This document shows, one piece after another, positions 1 to 9,441 of a DNA stretch of 64,000 bases; within the stretch, counting starts at the first letter, position 1, and the number at the start of each line of letters is the position of its first letter. This DNA is from Tepidanaerobacteraceae bacterium (GTDB lineage: Bacteria > Bacillota > Thermosediminibacteria > Thermosediminibacterales > Tepidanaerobacteraceae): assembly GCA_024655905.1 (NCBI GenBank), contig JANLFP010000011.1, positions 1 to 64,000 of the forward strand. Reading direction: 5' to 3'. Under the pieces are notes generated by a model. It saw only the letters and a list, made by a program, of their open reading frames with translations. It did not search any database and was not told the origin of the DNA. The position numbers and the translations under genes are program-made.

Positions 1-3000
1 AGCTTATCGACGGCTTTACGAAGGACAATTCCGATGTCCCCGAAATCGTCAGGGAGGTTTTGGGCTCGAAGGGCGACTACATAGACCTGGTGGAGGTCAA
101 CATTTTCGAGCAGTCGCAGGATGTCAAGATGCCGGTGCCCGTTTTACAGTTTAAAGAGAAGGGCGACTTTGTCGTCCGGCTGAATCTTGCGGTGGGGCTG
201 TCGGCCCAAAGCACCATCATGTCCGCCAGCCGCATAGGCATCAGGGGCGGCACGAGCCAAGACCTGGAAACGTACAGGTACGGGCTTGAAGGCGACGGCC
301 GGCAAAGCCTCGACCTATACTGCGCGGGCTATCTGGGAGTCAAGTCCGGCATAAGGCTTACCGTAAGCGTCAATTTTTACGGCCTTGAATCTTTGGGCAG
401 AGTCGGCTTTACGGGAGAAGCGGGCGCCTATATGGACCTGTACGGCTTTTTGCAGCTTCATCTGCTCAAAACCGGAGCCGCCCCAGACATCAACATGAAC
501 GGCGGCGTCTACATGGAAGCAGGCATCTATTTGGAGCTGAAAATCTTTGCCGAGTCGGGGTCGTTCAGCATAAAGGCGGAGCTTTCCGTACTGGATAAGA
601 AATTTCCTTTCTATACCCTGGGCAACCGGTATGTGCTCTACAGGTTCAAGAACGCCGGAAAAACCGTGATCATCAACCAGAACGACTACTATATCAGCAA
701 CAGCGGCCTGCTGGACTGCGAAATGCTCGACCTCACCACCGGAGAGTTGGTCGAGGGCGACTATTCCAAGCTCAGTAAATTCTATTTCAAAATATCCAAC
801 CCGTGGATGATCGATTGGAATGATGAGAATCACCTCCAGGTCCAGCCGCAATATTTCGGGAAAACATATTACGGCGTGAGTGTTCCGAAAGGCACCCAGC
901 GGCTGGACGCAAAGGTGCAGGTGTATTACGGCGGAGACAACCTCTGCTTCAGCAGCCGGGAAAAGGGCTACACCTATAATGAGATCAAGCTCATATGGAT
1001 CGATCCCGGCATCGACCCCAAAACTGTCAACCTGAACCCCGTTACGGCAACCTATGTGGTCAATATGAACGGGGAGAAGGTTGGGGAGACGGAAAAGCTC
1101 GTGCTTGCGGGTACTGTCCCGGGCGCCATCGACCTGTCTGCCTGGTCCAACCCCATAGAAGGTCTGCTCGGATATCAGGAAGCTGAAGTAACCGGTTATG
1201 TAGGCGACTGGAATGAAGCCATCTGGAAGGATGCTACCTATGTGGTGAATATGACGAAGAAGCAGGTGCTGATATCCTATATATACCTCCACGACGGGCA
1301 GTGGCACTATGAGGTATATGCCGCCGAAAACGGCGATACGCCGCCCGTTCCCTCAAACTATCAGTCGCCGGGCCCGGGACGCACTTTTAAGGATTGGATG
1401 AGAAGAGATTACACGTACATCGATTACAACTACCCAACAACTGCCAACAAGCCGCTGACAAACTTAAATATCTATAGTGCTTGGGCACGCGGCCTGACCT
1501 TTACAGGTTACGACAAAACGCAGCCGGTCTATACATTTACCGGCACGCTGGATGAGTGCAACGAAAAATTTAATGAAAATCAGAAGACAAGGCCCGTCAT
1601 GTTCCACAATGTGGCAGAGTATGACATATTGCAGATACCCATACATTTCCGGTATCCTGTAATGCATTACATTGCATACGGGCAAAATTTCGATATCGTG
1701 CATCAAGAGGATATATTCTATTTCTCATATGGCAAGACGCCTATGCCCCCGCGCCAGAAGAGCTATCCCGGGTGTACGATTTTAGGATGGAGCAGCAGAT
1801 ACGTCGCCGCGGCGGATTACGCTTATGACGGGCTGCCCCCTGCCACGCAGGAAACCTATTACAATCTTATTGTCGAATTCACGCAGCGCCGCATTATATT
1901 CAAAACGGATATGGGGACCTTTGCCGACGGCAGCGCCACGGCCGACTCCGGCATGATCCCTTATCCGGATTATCTGAAGTATGTGGAGGATTTCCAGAAC
2001 GCCAACAACGCCCTCACGATCCAACCGGTGCAAAAGGACGGCGCGCTCTACAAATTCCATCACTGGGACGTGGACTATTCTCAGGACAATCAGGGCATCC
2101 AAACCTGGAACGCGGTGTGGGTCGCCGCTTCCGGCCAGGAGTTCACCGCCGCCTTCAACGCCGGAGAGGGAGCCGCGTTCCCCGGCGGAAGCACAAGCGT
2201 TTCCCTCCGGGTCACTTGTGGTACGCGCCTGAATTTGGCCTCGTACGCCCCTGTTAAGGCCGCGGATAACCAGTACACCTATACGCTGACAGGCTGGAAG
2301 GATCAGGACGGAAATACCTACGGCCTGACCGATACCGTCACCGTTCAAAAGGATATGACCTATACGGCGGTCTACACGCCGGCCGAGAGGATGTATACCG
2401 TAACGGTCAGCGCCGGAAACGGAAAGTTCTCCGACGGCACCAATACAAAAACCTTTACCGGCAAATACGGAGAGGATACGAATATTTCGGAAAGCATAAG
2501 CGACCCCATACCTCCATCGGGCAATTCCAACTATCATTATGAGTTCGACGGCTGGTCGGAAGCTTTCCCGAAGACATTCACACAGGACATGACCATTACC
2601 GCGAAGTACAGACAGGTCGAAAACGAGTACACCATCACCTTTGACGCCGGCAGCGGTTCCTTTGCGGGCGGCTCGACTACCATAACACAGACCTATCATT
2701 ACGGCGATGTAATCGTTCCTCCCGATGATCCGACCAAAGCGGAGAACGAATACTTCCGGTATGAGTTTACAGGCTGGTTCCCGACGCTGACTGAGGGAGA
2801 CACCGTTACCGGCAACCGCACATATACGGCAAACTACCGTTCCGTTCCAAAAGGTGCGACGCTGCCGGAGAGCGGAATTACCGTAACAAACGGCGAAGTA
2901 ACCGAGGATATCAGCGTGGGCAGCATCTCCGGCTATACCTACGAAATGGTCGAAACGTTTGACGGAACCACTGTTCCCGTCCTTACGATTACGGGAGACG

Positions 3001-3833
3001 GGCTGACCTTCAGCGGAACAGGCAGCAACGTATACGTGAACATTGACGGCGCGACAAACTCCGTTACCTTCGATAATCTGAACATCTCGTTCAGCAAAAA
3101 ATATTTTGACAGCATAAATATTGGGGAAAGCGGCAGTCCGTTGACCGTCAACATTGTGGGGAACTGCGCTTTCGAAATTACATTGTCGTCAGATGAAGCT
3201 CAGAATGTCATGCGCATTGAGCGTCCCACCCGATTTGCCGGTACGGACAAAACCGAAGACTCGCTGCGTATCGGCACTTCAGGAGGTAAGGCGATTTACG
3301 CCTCGAACAGCCTGACATTTGATACCCTGGATTTGGCAATAGACGCGGCAGGAGGCGAAGGCATCGATATGGGTTCAATATACGCGCTGAGCGCGGATGT
3401 GGGCGAAGGGGAGCAGTCCGTGTGCCGCTTCGTGTATTCCGATGTTGCCATTGCCTCAGACGGCGGCGGATTCATGTTGGGGTCGATTGGCATAGAAATC
3501 CAAAACAGCGTTTTGGGCATGAATTGTGACGGCCCGGCAGGAATTCTTGGCGGATTTGCGGTCGATGCTTCCAATGTGACCATTGCAGCCGGGCAAGGGC
3601 TTTGGATTGACGGAGACGCCGCATTCTCCGGAGCTTCGCAAATCAAGCTGACGGCAGACGGGGGCGCGGCCATAAGCGCCGCAAGCGGTATAACCGTGCC
3701 GGATGACTACGATTTGGGCGGCGCGTCAATCCGACTTTTGACAGACAGCTCAACAGGCGACTATTATACCTTTGCCATTGAAACAGAAGGCGTCTGGATT
3801 CCGGCGGCAAATGTGGAGATACACTCTCCTTGA
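1..3833 (+). CDS. Large surface/secreted protein with InlB-type B-repeats, 5' end outside window
   Basis: The frame is open to the left edge, so this is the C-terminal 1276 residues of a longer protein; the TTG at 60 is only the first start-like codon inside the window. Four tandem units of about 75-85 residues lie at nt ~1890-2850. Each has an F-x-A-G-x-G-x-F-x-x-G opening, a Y-x-F-x-G-W middle and a Y-T-A-x-Y ending, which is the pattern of Listeria-Bacteroides (InlB B) repeats. After them comes a Gly/Asp/Ser-rich segment (nt ~2860-3830) resembling right-handed beta-helix carbohydrate-binding domains. No LPXTG or SLH anchor is visible at the C-terminus. The GC content is visibly higher than in the flanking genes. 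Function is unknown; an extracellular adhesion or polysaccharide-binding role is inferred from the repeats. Confidence 0.75.
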   Translation, partial: LIDGFTKDNSDVPEIVREVLGSKGDYIDLVEVNIFEQSQDVKMPVPVLQFKEKGDFVVRLNLAVGLSAQSTIMSASRIGIRGGTSQDLETYRYGLEGDGRQSLDLYCAGYLGVKSGIRLTVSVNFYGLESLGRVGFTGEAGAYMDLYGFLQLHLLKTGAAPDINMNGGVYMEAGIYLELKIFAESGSFSIKAELSVLDKKFPFYTLGNRYVLYRFKNAGKTVIINQNDYYISNSGLLDCEMLDLTTGELVEGDYSKLSKFYFKISNPWMIDWNDENHLQVQPQYFGKTYYGVSVPKGTQRLDAKVQVYYGGDNLCFSSREKGYTYNEIKLIWIDPGIDPKTVNLNPVTATYVVNMNGEKVGETEKLVLAGTVPGAIDLSAWSNPIEGLLGYQEAEVTGYVGDWNEAIWKDATYVVNMTKKQVLISYIYLHDGQWHYEVYAAENGDTPPVPSNYQSPGPGRTFKDWMRRDYTYIDYNYPTTANKPLTNLNIYSAWARGLTFTGYDKTQPVYTFTGTLDECNEKFNENQKTRPVMFHNVAEYDILQIPIHFRYPVMHYIAYGQNFDIVHQEDIFYFSYGKTPMPPRQKSYPGCTILGWSSRYVAAADYAYDGLPPATQETYYNLIVEFTQRRIIFKTDMGTFADGSATADSGMIPYPDYLKYVEDFQNANNALTIQPVQKDGALYKFHHWDVDYSQDNQGIQTWNAVWVAASGQEFTAAFNAGEGAAFPGGSTSVSLRVTCGTRLNLASYAPVKAADNQYTYTLTGWKDQDGNTYGLTDTVTVQKDMTYTAVYTPAERMYTVTVSAGNGKFSDGTNTKTFTGKYGEDTNISESISDPIPPSGNSNYHYEFDGWSEAFPKTFTQDMTITAKYRQVENEYTITFDAGSGSFAGGSTTITQTYHYGDVIVPPDDPTKAENEYFRYEFTGWFPTLTEGDTVTGNRTYTANYRSVPKGATLPESGITVTNGEVTEDISVGSISGYTYEMVETFDGTTVPVLTITGDGLTFSGTGSNVYVNIDGATNSVTFDNLNISFSKKYFDSINIGESGSPLTVNIVGNCAFEITLSSDEAQNVMRIERPTRFAGTDKTEDSLRIGTSGGKAIYASNSLTFDTLDLAIDAAGGEGIDMGSIYALSADVGEGEQSVCRFVYSDVAIASDGGGFMLGSIGIEIQNSVLGMNCDGPAGILGGFAVDASNVTIAAGQGLWIDGDAAFSGASQIKLTADGGAAISAASGITVPDDYDLGGASIRLLTDSSTGDYYTFAIETEGVWIPAANVEIHSP

Positions 3834-3895
3834 GGCGCTGCATAACCTGCTTGGGAAAACAGAATTAAAAATTAAGCAAATATATCGGAATGCAA

Positions 3896-3930
3896 ACGAG
3901 GCGCTTCATGCGAAGCGCCTCGTTTGTTGA
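3896..3930 (+). terminator. Rho-independent terminator after the surface protein
   Basis: A perfect 12-bp stem (ACGAGGCGCTTC, 3896-3907, with its complement at 3912-3923) has the loop ATGC and is followed by TTGTTG. It lies between two convergent genes, so it may stop transcription from both sides. Confidence 0.85.
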
Positions 3931-3999
3931 CCTTCCGTATCGGTTTGGGTATGGTTCAATAAGTTTCCCTATTGAAACGCGCCTTTGGGCCCTTGAGTT

Positions 4000-6168
4000 T
4001 TATTGAGGAATATCAAGCGCACTGATTTCCTTAAGATCGCTCATTCTGCTGGCTTTTACCATTCCTCCGGACAGGGTGTAAAGATTTTCGCCGATGTATA
4101 TGATTCGCTCCACATTTCTTCGGCTGTCGTACCATCCGTTGCCGGCCTTAATATAGTCTTCCGGAGAAAGATGAGTGATCCTGCCCTTCAGTTTGAAGCC
4201 CTTTTGAAGGTCTATATCGTATACGTATGCTCCCTGGAATGAAAACTCGCCATACTGCGGCATGTTGCCCTTTACAGCATCATCTTTATCTTTTGTCTCC
4301 ATGACGGTGACGGGGAAGGCCATGAGGTTTTTTTCTTTGGAGAAGAGCAATGCCTTGTGATTTCGCAGAAGTTCCGAATCCGTGCCGCGGTTGCCGATGA
4401 TCTCTTTGAATTTTTCCACAGGGTGGTTTACATCGCTGACGTCAAAGAGGGCGATTTTCATGCCCTGGTAAAAAGCCATGCTTCTAATGGGGATACCTTC
4501 GGCATCCTTTTGCTCCACTTCTATGGTATCCTTTCCAAAGCCGATGATGTGGTTTTCATCATAGGGGTGGATATAGTCGCTGTAACCTGGGATTTTCAAG
4601 GCTCCCAGGATCTGAGGCTTGGCGGGATCTTTCAGGTCGACCACAAAAAGCGGGTCAACTTTTTTGAAGGTTACCATATATCCCCGGTCCCCCATGAACC
4701 TCACCGAGTAAATCTTCTCGCCCGGAGCTATGCCTTCAAGGCTGCCTGCAATGTTCATGCCGCCGTCCAGGACATACATGTTGTTTTTGGATGTCTGCTC
4801 ATCTGTGCGCCATACCTTGCCGGTCGTAGTGGCTATCCTGAAATTGCCTTTGTATTCGTCCATGGAAAACTGGTTGAGTATTATTCCGGGCACCTTGCCT
4901 TTGGCCTTGAATGCAACTTTGCCGCCATTTAAGCCGAATTTATATATGAGAGTGCAGGTATCATATTCCAAAGGCTTGATGGAAAAACTCTCGTTTGAGA
5001 CCGACCCTTCTTCGTAATTTGCGTCGTGTTTCACTTCGGCCTCCGCATCTTCATAGCCAGTCAGCGCCACATACAGATTTTCTGCGGAAGCATAAATGTT
5101 TTCACCGGCTCCCAGGTAAGTAGAAATGTCGGCCTTTTCTTTGGGCTTGTCAAGGTTCAATCCTGCGATGATGAGGTAGTTGGGCTCCGGACATTGTGAA
5201 AAATATCGGATCTTATCATAGCCGATATTGGAGAATTCATCGCCCGATACCGTATCCCGGTATGATGGAGTGAGATTTTGATCTTGCGTTAAGTTTTCCA
5301 GGATGCGAAAATCCATATTCCTATTGGCCACCAGATAAAGAGAGGCTCCAATCTTCCGGGAGGAGATGTAAAAGCCTTCCAGCTCCAGTTCCCTTATTTT
5401 TCGAATGTTTTTTTTATCCCGCATGTCATAAATGATAGCCTTTACAGTGCCATATGAGTAGCGGGCAGGATATATTTCCGGGATAAGGCTTTGCCTGTCG
5501 GCTCCGGCGAAATTGCCGGAGGATATCCCTCCGGTATTAACGGATGCCTTATTTTGTTCCACCAGCGGGATAGGCCTGACGGAGGACCCTATCACCACCA
5601 GGTGCATATCGTCAAGATATAGTTCTTGTGGAGAAAAATCAGCATCGTCAAAATTTATAAAACCGGTTATCTTCATGGTGTCTGCCGGATAAGCGTCGAT
5701 TATCGCCACCCGGCGGTTGTTGACCTGATATATGTATTTGCCATCGGTCTTGACTATATCCGCCTCATCCACTCCTTTAACCTGCACATTCGTGACAGAG
5801 AAATCCGCTGATGCTCCGTTTTCATCACCTGAACCGGATCTTGGCGCCATTTCCTGAGTGCCATCAGCAGAAGCTGTGGATTTTGCGATCGAGTTCATGC
5901 TCAAAAATTTGACATCACAGCGTGGATAGCGGGTTTGGATGCGGGACATGAGTTCTTTTAATTTCTCATAGGAACCCAGCACCGGCAGACTCCCCTCTGC
6001 ATCCAAGCTGTCGAGGCTGATGGTTTTTCCGCTGTCGAGGTTGACACCTTGTTCTGCTCCGGCACTGGACAAAGCCATGCCGTTCGGCTTAGACAACTGG
6101 GCCAGCCCCAAAATCAGTAAAACCACCAACAAAACATATAAGCCGCTCTTTTTTGAAATCATGGTCAA
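4000..6168 (-). CDS. Secreted beta-propeller domain protein
   Basis: 722 residues. The N-terminus (MTMISKKSGLYVLLVVLLIL...) is a classic signal peptide or uncleaved anchor. The phrase VDEADIVKTDGKYIYQVN near residue 130 and the repeated 'G-Y-M-V-T-F / P-L-F-V-V-D-L' blade-like strings match the family of secreted proteins with a C-terminal beta-propeller distantly related to WD40 (Pfam Beta_propel family). These proteins are widespread in Bacilli, Clostridia and archaea and their biochemical role is unknown. The start is an ATG preceded by AAGGAGGGAT. It is a single gene, convergent with the upstream surface protein and separated from it by a strong hairpin. The family assignment is good; no function is claimed. 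Confidence 0.85.
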   Translation of the reverse strand: MTMISKKSGLYVLLVVLLILGLAQLSKPNGMALSSAGAEQGVNLDSGKTISLDSLDAEGSLPVLGSYEKLKELMSRIQTRYPRCDVKFLSMNSIAKSTASADGTQEMAPRSGSGDENGASADFSVTNVQVKGVDEADIVKTDGKYIYQVNNRRVAIIDAYPADTMKITGFINFDDADFSPQELYLDDMHLVVIGSSVRPIPLVEQNKASVNTGGISSGNFAGADRQSLIPEIYPARYSYGTVKAIIYDMRDKKNIRKIRELELEGFYISSRKIGASLYLVANRNMDFRILENLTQDQNLTPSYRDTVSGDEFSNIGYDKIRYFSQCPEPNYLIIAGLNLDKPKEKADISTYLGAGENIYASAENLYVALTGYEDAEAEVKHDANYEEGSVSNESFSIKPLEYDTCTLIYKFGLNGGKVAFKAKGKVPGIILNQFSMDEYKGNFRIATTTGKVWRTDEQTSKNNMYVLDGGMNIAGSLEGIAPGEKIYSVRFMGDRGYMVTFKKVDPLFVVDLKDPAKPQILGALKIPGYSDYIHPYDENHIIGFGKDTIEVEQKDAEGIPIRSMAFYQGMKIALFDVSDVNHPVEKFKEIIGNRGTDSELLRNHKALLFSKEKNLMAFPVTVMETKDKDDAVKGNMPQYGEFSFQGAYVYDIDLQKGFKLKGRITHLSPEDYIKAGNGWYDSRRNVERIIYIGENLYTLSGGMVKASRMSDLKEISALDIPQ

Positions 6169-6329
6169 TCCCTCCTTGAAAATTTGTTATCGCTTCAATA
6201 TCGTTTCTGTATATTTAGACGATTTTTCTCCGAATTTGTTCCCTGAATTTTGGCTTGTTTGAATCATTATAAAAAATTATAATTAGTATTGATAAGACCC
6301 TGCAAGCCCCCCTACAAGGGTATGATTGC

Positions 6330-6609
6330 TCAAGCATAAAACACAAGAGAATCAGACGGTATGCAGGAAGTCGGATTGCCGCATAGTATCCATGAAGCCG
6401 GGTAACTCCGGTGGAAGGAAGGCGGCAACATACAGTCGACCTTTCACAGGGAAACATTCATCACACCAGAGGTGAACAAAAGATGGCAGCAGGGCTGGAA
6501 AGGATAGCAGGAATATGAAGCAAATGACTGTATGAAGAGCCGGATGCCTTCATTTGGCACGTCCGGTTCTGTGAGGGGCGTGGGCCGCAAGGCCTACGTC
6601 TACTCGACT
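6330..6609 (+). mobile_element. Group II intron remnant: 5'-truncated, reverse-transcriptase ORF deleted
   Basis: The 3' end is diagnostic. Domain V lies at 6537-6570: it starts GAGCCGG, ends CCGGTTCT, its lower stem pairs and a CG bulge is present. A domain VI hairpin follows at 6576-6600 (CGTGGGCC, GCAA, GGCCTACG), and the end CTACTCGAC at 6601-6609 is typical of a 3' splice site. Upstream, 'GGAAGTCGGATTGCCGCATA' at 6366-6385 and the following GAAGCCGGGTAACTCCGGTGG stretch match the domain II-IV region that precedes intron-encoded proteins. Domain I and the RT/maturase gene are missing. The apical loop of domain V is not a GNRA tetraloop, so the element is probably dead. It sits directly upstream of the ERCC4 nuclease gene. 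The left boundary is approximate. Confidence 0.75.
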
Positions 6610-6635
6610 GATTGTCGTATAAGAGGGGGATGAGA

Positions 6636-7700
6636 ATGAGCTTATTGTTATGGATTCTTGAATCCGTTGAAAATGACAAATTTCCTTATAGACTTACCAT
6701 TCAAAATGACGGCAAAGAAGTTCTTTGCCTGCGGGTGCAAAGCCGATGGCCGGGAGCCGGCAGTCAAATTTTTTGCTTGAGGGAATCGGAGGATTATTCC
6801 GATCCGGTGGAAGAAATCGAAAGAGTCCCGATAATATCTTTGAACCGCTACGGGAAGCGTCTTTCGGTGGTTCTGGATAGGCCTGCCAATAAAAGATGTG
6901 AATTCCTATTTTTAAAAAAGAAATATAAGACAAAAGAAGGTGAATATGAGCAGATTTTCTGGAGAACCCAGCAGGGGTTAAAAGAAAGGAAACCCAGGGT
7001 TAAGCTGACTGCCAGGGGAGATTCGCAAATTCATGTTCTTATAGATACCAATGAAAAATACCCCTGGAAGTTTCAGGAGTGTGTTGTAGAGCGAAAAGCC
7101 CTACCCGCAGGCGACTACGCCCTTCTGAGAGATGACGGGATTTTTGCGGTAGTAGAAAGAAAGACCTTCGAAAATCTAATAAGCGATTTTAACGATATAG
7201 CCATACTGCACCAGAAACTTGGGGAGCTTGAGGCCTATAAACATTCCGCAATGGTGGTAGAGGCCAATTATTCCGATTTTTTAAATACCGGGAAATTGAC
7301 GGCATATACGCCGTCTTATGCGGCCAAAGTCCTGGCGGAGCTTTCCGCTCTGCATCCCGGCACCAAGATAGTCTTTGCAGGCAACAGGAAACTGGCGAAT
7401 GAATGGACCCTGAGATTTTTTCAAGCTATCGAGTCCCACGAAAGGGATACCCTGCCCGATAAGATTGCCGAAAAGGCAGCCAGTTACGGGGCATCGCCGG
7501 GCTTTAAGGGCGGAGTTTACTATGATATAAGAAAATATATCCTTGATGAATCTCATGATGAGCTTACCGTTGCGGAACTTAAAGACAAATTTCCGGATGC
7601 CCCGGAAAGCACCATTAAAAGGGTGCTGAGGGACCTTAAAAATAAAGGGTTAATCACTATTATGGGCAGGGGCAGGAAAAGCCGCTGGATAAAAGTTTAG
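6636..7700 (+). CDS. ERCC4-type nuclease with C-terminal winged helix
   Basis: 354 residues from ATG 6636. GAGGGGG at 6623-6629 gives a 6-nt spacing to this ATG, whereas ATG 6630 abuts it and TTG 6612 has no site. The middle domain (residues ~125-265) has the XPF/ERCC4 nuclease signature: IDTNEK, then GDY, then VVERKTFENLISDF, where E-R-K-x-x-x-D supplies the metal-binding residues. The last ~60 residues (TVAELKDKFPDAPESTIKRV...) look like a winged helix. The first ~120 residues are not recognised. ERCC4-family nucleases cut branched or flap DNA; here substrate and partners are unknown. The stop codon overlaps that of the convergent methyltransferase gene (7697-7700). Confidence 0.8.
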   Translation: MSLLLWILESVENDKFPYRLTIQNDGKEVLCLRVQSRWPGAGSQIFCLRESEDYSDPVEEIERVPIISLNRYGKRLSVVLDRPANKRCEFLFLKKKYKTKEGEYEQIFWRTQQGLKERKPRVKLTARGDSQIHVLIDTNEKYPWKFQECVVERKALPAGDYALLRDDGIFAVVERKTFENLISDFNDIAILHQKLGELEAYKHSAMVVEANYSDFLNTGKLTAYTPSYAAKVLAELSALHPGTKIVFAGNRKLANEWTLRFFQAIESHERDTLPDKIAEKAASYGASPGFKGGVYYDIRKYILDESHDELTVAELKDKFPDAPESTIKRVLRDLKNKGLITIMGRGRKSRWIKV

Positions 7701-8842
7701 GTATTACCGTTCCCCTTCGGCCTTGGCCCAAAATATTGGTAGTAATAGCATTTCATCATGCCGTTATAGAGCTTGCGGTTTTTATCTGCCTTCCTGCCGA
7801 AGAGTCTTTCAAAGCCCTCGTGGGATGTAAGGATATAGTAAGACCAGGTATCGAGCTTTTTAAACATATGGCCCATATCCCTGTAAAGTCTCTCGACTTC
7901 TTTTAATTCTCCCAACCTTTCGCCGTAGGGCGGGTTGCAGATGATGCATCCATAGTCGCCCGGCGGGTTTATATTTCTCACATCTTTTTTTTCAAAAGTG
8001 ATATATTGATCTACATTGGCCTTCCGGGCATTATCCCTGGAAAGTTTGACTGCCTTTTCATCTATGTCTGAACCGTAGATCTGAAGCTTTACATCCTTTA
8101 CTTCAGATTCATGGGCTTCTTTTCTGGCATCCCACCAGAGCTTTTTTGGTATGTTGGGCCATTTTTCGGCGGTAAACTCCCGCTCGATGCCCGGAGCTAT
8201 ATTGGCACCTATAAGTGCTGCTTCGATGGGTATGGTGCCGGAACCGCAGAAGGGATCGAGAAGGGGCCTGTCATATCTCCAGCCGGATAGCTGCACCATG
8301 GCGGATGCGAGAGTTTCTCTCAATGGAGCTTCGTTGGAAAGGGCCCGGTATCCCCTTTTGTGCAGTCCTTCTCCGCTGGTGTCTATCATCAGCGTGACCC
8401 TATCCTTCATGAGAGAAAACTGAATGCGGTAAAGGGGGCCTTTTTCCTCAAACCAGTTTTTCTTATATTTTTTCTTTAGCTTTTCCACCACTGCTTTTTT
8501 TACTATGGATTGGCAATCCGGCACACTAAAAAGTTTTGATTTTAAGGAATAACCTTTTACGGGGAATGCTGCCTCCCCGGGTATCCACTCATCCCAGGGC
8601 AGTGCTTTAGTGCCTTCAAAGAGCTCGTCAAAGGTGGTGGCTTTAAACTCTCCTACTTTCACCAGTACACGCTCGGTGGTCCGAAGCCACAGGTTCGCCC
8701 GGCATATGGCAGCCTCATCGCCTTTAAAGGTTACCCTGCCGTCTTCCGCAAAAGTGTCTGTATATCCCAACCTTTTTATCTCCCGAGCCGCCAGGGATTC
8801 TATTCCGAAAAGTGTTGGCGCCACCAATTCTATTTCTGTCAT
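7697..8842 (-). CDS. THUMP domain class I SAM-dependent RNA methyltransferase (RlmL/YpsC family)
   Basis: 381 residues. An N-terminal THUMP-type RNA-binding region (to ~160) is followed by a Rossmann methyltransferase domain. The methyltransferase motifs are visible: DPFCGSGTIPIEAALIGANI for motif X/I and the catalytic NPPYGERL (motif IV, N-P-P-Y of N6/N2 amino methylases). The family modifies 23S rRNA guanosine (E. coli RlmL acts at G2445; B. subtilis YpsC is the close relative). Specificity is inferred from the family only. The gene is convergent with the ERCC4 nuclease, with a 4-base overlap at the stop codons, so neither gene has its own terminator there. Confidence 0.9.
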   Translation of the reverse strand: MTEIELVAPTLFGIESLAAREIKRLGYTDTFAEDGRVTFKGDEAAICRANLWLRTTERVLVKVGEFKATTFDELFEGTKALPWDEWIPGEAAFPVKGYSLKSKLFSVPDCQSIVKKAVVEKLKKKYKKNWFEEKGPLYRIQFSLMKDRVTLMIDTSGEGLHKRGYRALSNEAPLRETLASAMVQLSGWRYDRPLLDPFCGSGTIPIEAALIGANIAPGIEREFTAEKWPNIPKKLWWDARKEAHESEVKDVKLQIYGSDIDEKAVKLSRDNARKANVDQYITFEKKDVRNINPPGDYGCIICNPPYGERLGELKEVERLYRDMGHMFKKLDTWSYYILTSHEGFERLFGRKADKNRKLYNGMMKCYYYQYFGPRPKGNGNT

Positions 8843-9204
8843 AATCCATCTCCGGTTTTTAAGATTGCTGGGTATGCAAAAACTGTCCGTTATTAGATTA
8901 TACCAGTTTTTTTTGATTTAATCTAATGTTTATGTTTAAATCTTTCTTTAATTATAAAGGGAAATATATTTTGCAGGTGGGCTGGCAGTCATGAAGGATG
9001 TGAGGCAGAAAAATAAATTTTATGAAGGATATAATATTATTGATGTTGAAATATACTTCTATCCAGAAAATATAGATATATATTTTTATCATCTGATGGC
9101 AATGCGTTTTGCATCATGTATGTCTAACAGGGTTTTATGCAAAAGCCCGTATTTAAGTACGGTACCGGCGGATTGGTTGGAATACTGAGGGTAAGGAGCG
9201 CGTT
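8843..9204. other. Intergenic region with small hairpins, no convincing gene
   Basis: This AT-rich stretch holds the promoter side of the methyltransferase gene and the leader of the small gene at 9205. A 65-codon open frame at 8991-9188 has an unconvincing composition and a weak start. At 9093-9165 there are three small inverted repeats: GATG...CATC with ATGC/GCAT, GGGTTTT...AAAAGCCC, and CGTATTTAAGTACGG. They could be a folded 5' leader, but no known riboswitch class was recognised. Confidence 0.35.
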
Positions 9205-9441
9205 ATGGATAATTATGCAAGAATAGCAACTCTGGAAAATGAGATTGAAGCGGGGCTTCTGGATTCCATATTGACCGAGAGGAATATTCCACATGTGATA
9301 AGATCTTATCATGATATTGTTTACAACGGCATATATCAGACGGTAAGAGGATGGGGTTATGTGGGTTCTCTGGAATCCTACCGGCAGGAAATAATGGATA
9401 TATTGATGAATATCAGAAAAAGTCCGTCAGGAGATATCTGA
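9205..9441 (+). CDS. Small hypothetical protein, DUF2007-like
   Basis: 78 residues, with GTAAGGAGCG ahead of the ATG. The pattern 'IATLENEIEAGLLDSILTER' then NIPHVI resembles the DUF2007 putative signal-transducing family, in which a short alpha/beta protein begins with a helix that 'spans' an active-looking surface and continues with a G-I-P/NIP-x-V-I motif. The last 15 bases overlap the 3' end of the convergent diguanylate cyclase gene. Function is unknown; the family call is tentative. Confidence 0.6.
   Translation: MDNYARIATLENEIEAGLLDSILTERNIPHVIRSYHDIVYNGIYQTVRGWGYVGSLESYRQEIMDILMNIRKSPSGDI

Noticed and set aside
315-1307. Long open frame of 330 codons on the minus strand inside the surface-protein gene
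   Set aside because: It lies wholly opposite the repeat protein, has the composition of an antisense shadow of a GC-rich gene and shows no domain or ribosome binding site.
8991-9188. 65-codon plus-strand frame between methyltransferase and DUF2007-like genes
   Set aside because: Odd amino-acid composition, weak start and overlap with several inverted repeats; more likely leader sequence.
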